Shown: positions 4,719 to 10,699 of the stretch, piece after piece | Layout: every line of letters starts with the position of its first letter | Position numbering within the stretch: position 1 is the first letter of the stretch | Assembly (NCBI GenBank): GCA_001795235.1 | Contig: MGNZ01000031.1 | Location: 707-11,405, forward strand | DNA length: 10,699 bases | Direction: 5' to 3' | Origin: Chloroflexi bacterium RBG_16_64_32 | Lineage (GTDB): Bacteria > Chloroflexota > Dehalococcoidia > SM23-28-2 > RBG-16-64-32 | The notes under the pieces: generated by a model | The model's database searches: none | The model's input: only the letters and a program-made list of their open reading frames with translations | Told to the model about the DNA's origin: nothing | Program-made: the position numbers and the translations under genes

Positions 4719-5381
4719 ATGCCCGCGCTTACCGATCATCTCAGTCGCTCAAAGACGGCGCTCCTGGCCGAGTTGGCCCAGGACGTCAGCGACCTCCATG
4801 TGCTGGAGGCCATCGCTAGAGTGCCCCGAGAGCGGTTCGTGCCCCCGGAGGTGCGTTCACACGCCTATGAGAACCGGCCCCTGCCCATCGGGCACGGACA
4901 GACGATATCCCAGCCTCTAATCGTGGCGCTGATGACGCAGGCGCTGACGCTGCGCGGGCACGAGAAGGTGCTGGAGGTGGGTACAGGCTCGGGCTATCAG
5001 GCGGCCTTGCTTTCGCACCTGGCGGCGGAAGTAGTCAGCGTGGAGCGGGTGGACGACCTGGCGCTGCGGGCGGAGCGCGCGCTGGCGGCACTCCAGTACA
5101 CCAACGTGCGGATACACGTGGCCGGCGAGACGCTGGGCTGGCCCGATGAGGCGCCCTATGACGCCATCATCGTCGCCGCCGGCGCCCCCAAGGTTCCGAG
5201 CGAGCTGGTGCAACAGCTCGCCGTCGGCGGGCGTATGGTGGTGCCTGTAGGAAGCCGCGACTTGCAGGAGTTGGTCCACGTTGCGAGGAACGCCGAAGGG
5301 ACAACGCTGAGAATCCTCGGATCGTGCCGATTCGTCCCCCTGCTGGGCGCCGGCGCCTGGTCAACACAGGTCCTGCGCTGA
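4719..5381 (+). CDS. pcm: Protein-L-isoaspartate O-methyltransferase
   Basis: A cytoplasmic repair enzyme that uses S-adenosylmethionine to methylate L-isoaspartyl residues in aged proteins, allowing return to normal aspartyl linkages. The 220-residue product has the family's usual length and motifs. RERFVPPEVR at 37-46 and PIGHGQTISQP at 56-66 form the characteristic substrate-binding region. VLEVGTGSGYQAALL at 84-98 is the SAM-binding motif I. VSVER ends near 110. YDAIIVAAGAPKVP (137-150) and the closing CRFVPLLG also fit. The ATG is preceded by GAGAGGA one base upstream of the start, rather close. A GC-rich 6-bp hairpin (5385-5401) follows the stop without a T-run. The next gene is 216 bp away, so it is probably a separate unit. 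Confidence 0.96.
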   Translation: MPALTDHLSRSKTALLAELAQDVSDLHVLEAIARVPRERFVPPEVRSHAYENRPLPIGHGQTISQPLIVALMTQALTLRGHEKVLEVGTGSGYQAALLSHLAAEVVSVERVDDLALRAERALAALQYTNVRIHVAGETLGWPDEAPYDAIIVAAGAPKVPSELVQQLAVGGRMVVPVGSRDLQELVHVARNAEGTTLRILGSCRFVPLLGAGAWSTQVLR

Positions 5382-5384
5382 AGG

Positions 5385-5401
5385 CGCGGGCGGGCCCCGC
5401 G
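5385..5401 (+). terminator. Weak terminator-like hairpin after pcm
   Basis: CGCGGG (5385-5390), loop CGGGC, CCCGCG (5396-5401). It starts 3 bp after the pcm stop. No T-run follows, so function as an intrinsic terminator is doubtful. Confidence 0.25.
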
Positions 5402-5524
5402 ACGCCCTTCACTGTAATGAACGGGCCGTATGACGTTACTCCCTCGCCAAACAGCGGCAAGCCTGGTCTGGAAATTGTTAACCAGAAAGATGATGACGCG
5501 TTCTCCTGATGAACGACATTGGCG

Positions 5525-5548
5525 GCGGGATATTTCGAAATAACCCGC
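5525..5548. repeat. 24-bp palindrome upstream of the xer gene
   Basis: Two 12-bp half-sites meet at TTCGAA (5534-5539); 11 of 12 pairs are complementary, with the single mismatch at the A/A pair near the GC-rich ends. GCGGG and CCCGC cap an AT-rich centre. It lies 49 bp upstream of the ATG of the recombinase gene. It fits a binding site for a dimeric regulator better than a terminator. It differs from the dif consensus I know. Confidence 0.5.
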
Positions 5549-5578
5549 AAAATAGTGCGGCGACCCGCTAGACAAGGG

Positions 5579-5586
5579 AAGGAGGT
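5579..5586 (+). promoter_or_regulatory. Strong Shine-Dalgarno for the xer gene
   Basis: AAGGAGGT is a near-perfect match to the 16S rRNA 3' end. It ends 11 bp before the ATG at 5598 and so supports that start over the in-frame ATG at 5646. Confidence 0.7.
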
Positions 5587-5597
5587 AACAATAGAAT

Positions 5598-6548
5598 ATG
5601 GCAGTCAACTCCCCTGGTAGGCTTCGGAGTTCGGAGGCCTCCTCCATGCGCAAAAGTCTCGATGAGTTTTTGGTCTTCCTTGCCGTGGAGAAGGGATCTT
5701 CAGCGAACACGATAGCGGCGTACAAGAACGATCTCCAGCAGCTCGCCGAATTCATTGGGCCGCGCGCGGGCAGCGACGGTTGGCGATCCCTCGGCCGGTC
5801 TGACGTCCAGGACTTCATCCTTGACCTGAAAGAGCGAGGCTACACCGAGACATCCGTTGCCCGCAAGGTGGCGGCCCTCCGCTCCTTCTTCGCGTTCCTG
5901 ACCGCAGAGGGGGCCATCACTACCAATCCCACCGATGGCCTCGCCTCACCGCGCGTCGGCAAGACCCTGCCCAAGGCGATCTCCCCCAATGAGATCGACG
6001 AGCTGCTAGAGCAACCGGCTCGCCGTTCCACCCCGGAGGCCAAGCGGGACCGAGCGATGCTGGAGCTCCTGTACGCCACAGGCATGAGGGTGACGGAACT
6101 GGTGTCGCTGGACGTTAGCAACCTTAACCTGGACCCGCGCGCTCCCTACGTGAGATGTCTAGGCAAGGGCGCTAAGGAGCGCTCGATCCCAATACACGAT
6201 CACGCCCTCGAGGCCCTCACGAACTACCTGGAAGACGGAAGGCCGATGGTGGTCCAACAGCGCAACGAGCCGGCATTATTCGTCAACCGAAGGGGTGAGA
6301 GGCTCACGCGACAGGGCTTCTGGCTGATCCTCAAGGGCTATGCCAGATCCGCCAACCTGGGCAACGGAATCACCCCTCACACCCTGCGACACTCCTTCGC
6401 CACTCACATGTTGCGCGGCGGCATGCCCTTGCGGAACGTCCAAGAGATGCTGGGTCACGCCAACATTTCCACCACGCAGGTATACACCCACCTCACCAGC
6501 GATCACCTACGGGAGGTCTACGAGCGGGCACATCCGCGCGCTCAATAG
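5598..6548 (+). CDS. Tyrosine recombinase, XerC/XerD type
   Basis: A 316-residue site-specific recombinase, probably acting at dif to resolve chromosome dimers. The N-terminal SAM-like core-binding domain (about 18-105) contains DEFLVFLAVEKGSS.NT..AY. The catalytic domain follows, with the full set of active-site residues: R164 (TGMRVTELVSL), K190 (CLGKGAKER), H261 and R264 (HTLRHSFATH), H287 (LGHANIS) and Y296 (TTQVYTH). The end ERAHPRA resembles XerD. Length and the absence of an arm-binding domain argue against a phage or island integrase. The name XerC or XerD cannot be fixed from sequence alone. The N-terminus is about 16 residues longer than usual; the strong ribosome binding site supports the ATG at 5598. 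The metalloprotease gene follows within 25 bp. Confidence 0.93.
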   Translation: MAVNSPGRLRSSEASSMRKSLDEFLVFLAVEKGSSANTIAAYKNDLQQLAEFIGPRAGSDGWRSLGRSDVQDFILDLKERGYTETSVARKVAALRSFFAFLTAEGAITTNPTDGLASPRVGKTLPKAISPNEIDELLEQPARRSTPEAKRDRAMLELLYATGMRVTELVSLDVSNLNLDPRAPYVRCLGKGAKERSIPIHDHALEALTNYLEDGRPMVVQQRNEPALFVNRRGERLTRQGFWLILKGYARSANLGNGITPHTLRHSFATHMLRGGMPLRNVQEMLGHANISTTQVYTHLTSDHLREVYERAHPRAQ

Positions 6549-6572
6549 GAGCGCCGGCGAATCGGTGTGGTG

Positions 6573-8453
6573 ATGGGGAGGGCAGCGTACGGAATCCGTG
6601 TCGCTGCCCTCCTTCTCGTTTTAGCCGTCCCGGCTTGGGCCTGCGGCAGCGATGACGCCGCCCCAACGCCGCTACCGACGGCGACCAGCGAGCCGATGCC
6701 CCCGCCTACCGCAATCGCCACGCCCTCCTCGGCCCCATCCCCTGCCACGTCACTCCCCACAGACGAACCGCCCGACCGCGACCTTGTCGACCTGGCGCGG
6801 CGGTTCCGCGGGCTGCCAGCGAACGCGCCGCTGATGGCACGCGAGACACCGTACGGCTACGCCGTCGGCGACCGCGAAGAGTTCACCATCGTAGACATCA
6901 GCGCTCCGTCGCTGGACACGGTCGCGGCCACCGTGCGGCTGGTCACCGAGCGCGCCTATCTGTTCGTGCAGGAAGGCGTGGAGGTCGACGCATCGGCCCT
7001 GGACAGGATCGGCAAAGACATCGATACGCTCGTTTATCCACGCGTCGCCGCAGCCTTTGGCGAGGAGTCGTCGCCGGGCGTGGACGCCGACCCCCGCATC
7101 AGCATCATCCACGTCGACCTCAATGGGGCGGGCGGCTACGTCAGATCAGCCGACGAGTTCCCGCAGCTTATAGCGCCTGAAAGCAACGAGCGGGAGGCCA
7201 TCTACCTTGACTCGTCCTTCCTGGACTCGCCGGGGAGCGCCTACAACGCGATCCTGGCCCACGAGCTACAGCACGTTATCCACCTGAACGGGGACGGCTC
7301 AGAGGACGCGTGGGTCAATGAGGGGCTCTCGCAGGTAGCGGCGGAGCTGGCCGGAGGCGATACCTCAACAGTCGACATCTTCCTTGCCGCGCCGGACACG
7401 CAGCTCACGCACTGGCCTCCCGACTCCGAGGCCGTCCACTACGGCGAGTCGCAGCTCTTCTTCCGCTACCTCCTCGACCGGTTCGGCGGGCGGGAGAACG
7501 CCGCAGCGCTGGTGGCCGCTCCAGGAGACGGGGTCTCCGGTGTGGACGGCTATCTCCGCGAGTTCGGCACCACGTTCGAGGACGTGTTCGCGGACTGGGT
7601 TGTGGCCAACTACCTGGACGAGGACTCCGGGCGCTACGCCCACGAAGGAGCCGATGTGTCCATCGTCACCGTCACCACGATTGGAGATGCGGGCGAGGGC
7701 GACGGCGCCGTCCACCAGTTCGCGGCGGACTACCTTGAGGTTGACCCCCCGGCCGGCAGCGGCATCTTCACGTTCGATGGCTCCGACGAAGTGGGTATCG
7801 ATATCGAACCGCGAGACGGCCCGTTCTGGTGGTCCAACACCGGCGACTCTATCGATAGCCGGCTGACGCGGGAGTACGACCTCAGCGGTCTGACCTCCGC
7901 ATCGCTTCGATTCCAGACATGGTTTCAGACTGAGCTGGGCTGGGACTATGCGTATGTGGCCGCCTCCAGGGACGGCGGGCAGACGTGGGAGGCGCTCCCG
8001 GGCCGGCACACGACCGACTACGACCCCGTGGGGACCGCTTACGGTCCCGGCTACAGCGGTGACAGCAACGGGGAGTGGCTGCAGGAGGAGATAGACCTGA
8101 CGCCGTACGCCGGCGGCAAGGTGCTCCTCCGCTTCGAGTACGTCACGGATGACGCCGCCAACGCCCGCGGCTTCGCCGTGGACAACATCGAGATACCGGA
8201 GCTGGCCTCTGCGGATGGCGCGGACACCGGCAGCGGCTGGCAGGCGGAGGGGTTCCGCCGCATCGAGGGGCCGCTGGCGCAACGATTCGTGGTGCAGGTC
8301 GTCGAGCGGGGCGACAAGAACGTCGTGCGCCTCCTGGAGCCTGGGCCGGGCAACCGCCTGGAGGTCGCGCTGGACGGCCCGGCCACCATCATCGTATCCG
8401 CCGTGACCGAGGGGACGACGGAGTCAGCCAGCTACCGCTGGACATTGAAGTAA
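6573..8453 (+). CDS. Secreted lipoprotein zinc metalloprotease with immune-inhibitor-A-like C-terminus
   Basis: A 626-residue surface or secreted protein. A signal peptide (AALLLVLAVPAWAC) ends in Cys at 24, though the lipobox AWAC is not canonical. A Pro/Thr/Ser-rich linker covers about 30-66. The peptidase core carries HELQH (H230, E231, H234) and, 16 residues later, NEGLS with E250 as the likely third zinc ligand, as in gluzincin-type families such as M30. From about 400 to 545 a beta-rich region with WDYAYVAASRDGGQTWE, WLQEEIDLTPYAGG and ARGFAVDNIEI matches the domain found after the protease in M6 immune inhibitor A proteins. Substrate unknown. Start choice: GTG 6567, GTG 6570 and ATG 6573 are in tandem; ATG is taken. 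No good Shine-Dalgarno is present at normal spacing; the start lies 24 bp after the xer stop, so translation may be coupled. Confidence 0.88.
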   Translation: MGRAAYGIRVAALLLVLAVPAWACGSDDAAPTPLPTATSEPMPPPTAIATPSSAPSPATSLPTDEPPDRDLVDLARRFRGLPANAPLMARETPYGYAVGDREEFTIVDISAPSLDTVAATVRLVTERAYLFVQEGVEVDASALDRIGKDIDTLVYPRVAAAFGEESSPGVDADPRISIIHVDLNGAGGYVRSADEFPQLIAPESNEREAIYLDSSFLDSPGSAYNAILAHELQHVIHLNGDGSEDAWVNEGLSQVAAELAGGDTSTVDIFLAAPDTQLTHWPPDSEAVHYGESQLFFRYLLDRFGGRENAAALVAAPGDGVSGVDGYLREFGTTFEDVFADWVVANYLDEDSGRYAHEGADVSIVTVTTIGDAGEGDGAVHQFAADYLEVDPPAGSGIFTFDGSDEVGIDIEPRDGPFWWSNTGDSIDSRLTREYDLSGLTSASLRFQTWFQTELGWDYAYVAASRDGGQTWEALPGRHTTDYDPVGTAYGPGYSGDSNGEWLQEEIDLTPYAGGKVLLRFEYVTDDAANARGFAVDNIEIPELASADGADTGSGWQAEGFRRIEGPLAQRFVVQVVERGDKNVVRLLEPGPGNRLEVALDGPATIIVSAVTEGTTESASYRWTLK

Positions 8454-8466
8454 CGCTGAATCTGCG

Positions 8467-8495
8467 TTGCCGCTCAGGAGCGTCGCAAGTATGAT
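8467..8495 (+). promoter_or_regulatory. Promoter of the SLOG gene, apparently leaderless
   Basis: TTGCCG (8467-8472), 17-bp spacer, TATGAT (8490-8495), then 9 bp to the ATG at 8505. As at uvrC, the -10 to ATG distance leaves no room for a leader, and there is no Shine-Dalgarno before the ATG. Confidence 0.5.
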
Positions 8496-8504
8496 GGGCC
8501 TGCC

Positions 8505-8999
8505 ATGATTATATCCGTCATCGGCGGCGAGGACGCCCAGGCGGAGGCGCTGAGCCTCGCGGAAACTGTGGGCAGGGAGCTGGGGAAGCGAGGCGTCACG
8601 GTGTGCTGCGGGGGCGGCGGCGGCGTCATGGAGGCCGCCTGCCGCGGGGCCCGCTCCGCCGGCGGGCACACCATCGGCATCCTGCCCGGCCATAACGCCG
8701 CCGAGAGCCCGCCCAACCCGTGGGTGGAGTTCCCCGTGTTCACCGGCATCGGCTACGCCCGCAACTCGGCGGTCGCCCTCACGGGCGACGCCGTTATCGC
8801 CGTTGACGGCGCCTACGGCACCCTGAACGAGATCGCCTTCGCCCTTATTCACGGCGTGCCGCTGGTGGGTCTGGACACCTGGGACTTCGCATATCACGGC
8901 CACGACGGCAACAGGATAGTCCGCGCCGACAGCGCGGAGGAGGCGGTGGAGAAAGCGATTGAGATGGCGGAGCGCCGGCGCTCCCGTGCGGCCACATGA
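8505..8999 (+). CDS. TIGR00725/SLOG family Rossmann-fold protein (LOG/DprA-like nucleotide-binding)
   Basis: A 164-residue cytoplasmic protein of the SLOG superfamily, which includes LOG cytokinin-activating phosphoribohydrolases and DprA-like nucleotide binders. It opens with a beta strand and Gly loop (ISVIGGED). Key motifs are VTVCCGGGGGVMEAACRGA at 31-49, ILPGHN at 59-64, the RN pair at 86-87, and DGAYGTLNEIAFAL at 101-114, the counterpart of the LOG motif PGGxGTxxE. The changed form DGAYGTLNE is typical of the TIGR00725 group, for which enzymatic activity is not established. It probably binds a nucleotide. It lies 22 bp before enolase on the same strand, so the two are probably cotranscribed; its own start has a leaderless-type promoter. 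Confidence 0.85.
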   Translation: MIISVIGGEDAQAEALSLAETVGRELGKRGVTVCCGGGGGVMEAACRGARSAGGHTIGILPGHNAAESPPNPWVEFPVFTGIGYARNSAVALTGDAVIAVDGAYGTLNEIAFALIHGVPLVGLDTWDFAYHGHDGNRIVRADSAEEAVEKAIEMAERRRSRAAT

Positions 9000-9021
9000 G
9001 CGAGGGGAGCCGGCGCCCGTC

Positions 9022-10305
9022 ATGAGCAGCGGGATTCGCTCCATACGCTCCCGCGAGATCCTGGACTCCCGCGGCAACCCCACCATAGAGGCGGAGGTGG
9101 TGCTGAGCGACGGCGCCTCCGGCCGCGCGGCAGTCCCCTCCGGCGCTTCCACCGGGATCTACGAGGCGCTGGAGCTGCGGGACGGCGATCCGAATCGCTA
9201 CGGCGGCAAGGGCGTCCTCAAAGCGGTCGCCAACGTCAACGATATTATCGCGCCGGCGCTGGCGGGGATGCCCGCTGACGACCAGGAGCGGCTGGACAGG
9301 GCATTGCTGGCCCTGGACGGCACGCCCAACAAGTCGCGACTGGGCGCCAACGCAATCCTGAGCGTATCGCTGGCGGCGGCGCACGCCGCCGCTGACCACG
9401 CCTCCCTTCCACTATATAAATACCTGTCACAGGGAAACGCCGAGCTCGTGCCCTTGCCCATGTTCAACATCCTCAACGGGGGCAGGCACGCCCAAGGGTC
9501 GGTCGATTTCCAGGAGTTCATGGTCGCCCCGGTAGGCGCCCAGTCCTTCGCGGAGGCGCTGCGCATGGGCTCCGAAGTGTACCACGCCCTGGGCCGCATC
9601 CTCCACGATGACGGGCTGCCGACGACCGTCGGCGACGAGGGCGGGTTCGCGCCGCCGCTGCCCCGCAACGACGACGCCGTGACGCTCGCCCTGCGGGCGA
9701 TCGAGGCCGCCGGCTACCGCCCCGGCGAGGACATCGCGCTGGCCCTCGACCCCGCGACCTCCGAGGTCGAGGCGGACGGACGCTACGTCCTCGCCCAGGA
9801 GGGCCGCACCCTGTCGCCGGAGGAGATGGTCGACCTGTGGGAGGGCTGGCTGGATCGCTACCCCATTGTCTCCATCGAGGACGGGATGGCGCAGGACGAC
9901 TGGCCGGGCTGGCAGCTCCTCACCCAGCGGATCGGATCGCGGGTGCAGCTAGTCGGCGACGACCTGTTCGTGACCAACGTGGAGCGAATCCAGCGCGGCG
10001 TGGCGGAGCGTTCCGCCAACTCGGTGCTCATCAAGGTGAACCAGATAGGCACGCTGACGGAGACGCTGGCGGCGATAGCGGAGTCCGCCGCAGGCGGATG
10101 GTCTTGCGTTATGTCGCATCGAAGCGGCGAGACGGAGGACACGACGATAGCGGACCTGGCGGTGGCCACCGGCTGCGGCCAGATCAAGGCCGGGGCTCCC
10201 GCCCGCAGCGAGCGCACGGCGAAGTACAACCGGCTGCTGCGCATCGAGGAGGAGCTGGGGGAGCGGGCGCGGTTCGCGGGACGGGGTACGCTGGCGCGGG
10301 GATAG
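9022..10305 (+). CDS. eno: Enolase (phosphopyruvate hydratase)
   Basis: Interconverts 2-phosphoglycerate and phosphoenolpyruvate in glycolysis and gluconeogenesis, in the cytoplasm. The 427-residue length is normal. It begins with the family hallmark IRSREILDSRGNPTIE. The active site is complete: E165 (FQEFMV), E206 (GDEGGFAP), K338 (VLIKVNQIGTLTET), H366 (MSHRSGETEDT) and K389 (QIKAGAPARSER). Magnesium ligands are D243 (LDPATSE), E286 (SIEDGM) and the GDD motif at 312-314. The ATG at 9022 is chosen because the hallmark begins a few residues later and GAGGGGAG lies about 12 bp upstream; an in-frame start further upstream would add unrelated residues overlapping the previous gene. Cotranscribed with the SLOG gene by spacing. 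No clear terminator follows. Confidence 0.97.
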   Translation: MSSGIRSIRSREILDSRGNPTIEAEVVLSDGASGRAAVPSGASTGIYEALELRDGDPNRYGGKGVLKAVANVNDIIAPALAGMPADDQERLDRALLALDGTPNKSRLGANAILSVSLAAAHAAADHASLPLYKYLSQGNAELVPLPMFNILNGGRHAQGSVDFQEFMVAPVGAQSFAEALRMGSEVYHALGRILHDDGLPTTVGDEGGFAPPLPRNDDAVTLALRAIEAAGYRPGEDIALALDPATSEVEADGRYVLAQEGRTLSPEEMVDLWEGWLDRYPIVSIEDGMAQDDWPGWQLLTQRIGSRVQLVGDDLFVTNVERIQRGVAERSANSVLIKVNQIGTLTETLAAIAESAAGGWSCVMSHRSGETEDTTIADLAVATGCGQIKAGAPARSERTAKYNRLLRIEEELGERARFAGRGTLARG

Positions 10306-10368
10306 GCGTCGACCAGTCCAGCCCCTGCTAAGGCGGAATCCAACTCATCGGCGAAACGAGAGAGTGAG

Positions 10369-10375
10369 AGGAGGT
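10369..10375 (+). promoter_or_regulatory. Shine-Dalgarno of the 3-hydroxyacyl-CoA dehydrogenase gene
   Basis: AGGAGGT lies 6 bp before the ATG at 10382, an ideal spacing. It favours that ATG over the one at 10388. Confidence 0.7.
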
Positions 10376-10381
10376 CCCCAC

Positions 10382-10699
10382 ATGACCATGGAGATCAACA
10401 GCGCAGGCGTGCTCGGCGGCGGCGTCATGGGCGCCGGCATCGGCCAGGCCCTGGCCGTCGGCGGCCTCAAGGTCACCATCCGTGACCTGAACGACGAGCT
10501 TCTGGAGAAGGCCCGCGCCACCATCGTCGACGGCCGCTTCGGCCTGAAGCGAGGCGTGGAGCGGGGCAAGACCAGCCAGGAGCAGATGGACAGCGCCATC
10601 GCCAGCCTGTCGTTTACCACCAGGCTGGACGACCTCAAGGACGTCGACCTGGTGATCGAGGCGGTGCCGGAGGACCTGGACCTGAAGAAGAAGGTCTGG
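10382..10699 (+). CDS. 3-hydroxyacyl-CoA dehydrogenase, NAD-binding N-terminus (partial)
   Basis: The gene runs off the right edge after 106 codons with no stop. The N-terminus is a Rossmann fold for NAD: GVLGGGVMGAGIGQALA at 9-25 is the dinucleotide loop, and VTIRDLNDELLEKAR at 31-45 has the acidic residue after the second strand. DLVIEAVPEDLDLKKKV near the edge is the family's V-E-A-v-x-E-d segment. The family oxidises 3-hydroxyacyl-CoA to 3-ketoacyl-CoA in beta-oxidation or in hydroxybutyryl-CoA pathways. Whether it is a short form (Hbd/PaaH-like) or the dehydrogenase part of a multifunctional FadB/FadJ protein cannot be told from the visible part. It lies 76 bp after enolase with its own strong ribosome binding site. 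Confidence 0.92.
   Translation, partial: MTMEINSAGVLGGGVMGAGIGQALAVGGLKVTIRDLNDELLEKARATIVDGRFGLKRGVERGKTSQEQMDSAIASLSFTTRLDDLKDVDLVIEAVPEDLDLKKKVW

Noticed and set aside
5525..5548. The palindrome before xer as the chromosomal dif site
   Set aside because: Sequence and layout do not follow the dif consensus (two 11-bp binding sites around a 6-bp spacer), and the palindrome has no such spacer.
5598..6548. The tyrosine recombinase as integrase of the island next to uvrC
   Set aside because: It has Xer-type length and domain content, lies about 2.3 kb outside the direct repeats, and is flanked by housekeeping genes.
7365..8282. Minus-strand open frame of 305 codons opposite the metalloprotease
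   Set aside because: It is antisense to a gene with clear motifs and shows no recognisable domain; long antisense frames are common at this GC content.
8452..8468. Hairpin AACGC...GCGTT just after the metalloprotease stop as a terminator
   Set aside because: Only 5-bp arms, no T-run, and it overlaps the -35 of the next promoter.

Overview
The window is GC-rich bacterial chromosome with densely packed genes. The organism is most likely a Chloroflexota member of the Dehalococcoidia type. This is an inference from high GC, lipoproteins with Pro/Thr/Ser-rich linkers just after the lipidated Cys, membrane-anchored single-domain redox carriers, apparently leaderless promoters and abundant small palindromic repeats. 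No rRNA or tRNA is present to confirm it.

Layout. (1) 62-2026: complete uvrC (nucleotide excision repair), whose nuclease domain carries about 50 extra residues encoded by two palindromic repeats. (2) 2022-3342: a lower-GC island holding one lipoprotein gene (2046-3098) and a cluster of three palindromes, closed by a second, diverged copy of the last 85 bp of uvrC. (3) 3348-4400, minus strand: a cytochrome c and a blue-copper cupredoxin, each carried by a related N-terminal membrane anchor; both end in a stop codon that lies within a CCCCTAC repeat end. (4) 4470-4677, minus strand: a decayed DUF72 gene with an internal deletion and frameshift. (5) 4719-6548: pcm (protein repair methyltransferase), then a XerC/XerD-type tyrosine recombinase. 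(6) 6573-8453: a secreted lipoprotein metalloprotease with an immune-inhibitor-A-like C-terminal region. (7) 8505-10305: a SLOG/TIGR00725 Rossmann protein followed closely by enolase. (8) 10382 to the right edge: the N-terminus of a 3-hydroxyacyl-CoA dehydrogenase.

How the genes relate. Most are housekeeping (DNA repair, protein repair, chromosome dimer resolution, glycolysis, fatty acid or hydroxybutyryl-CoA metabolism). The two minus-strand redox genes form a small electron-transfer module: cytochrome c, then cupredoxin. The most unusual part is 1489-3963. There small palindromes have invaded a coding sequence, sit at the 3' ends of both redox genes, and surround a gene insertion bounded by a duplicated uvrC tail. 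I see no CRISPR array, no transposase and no clear new defence system.
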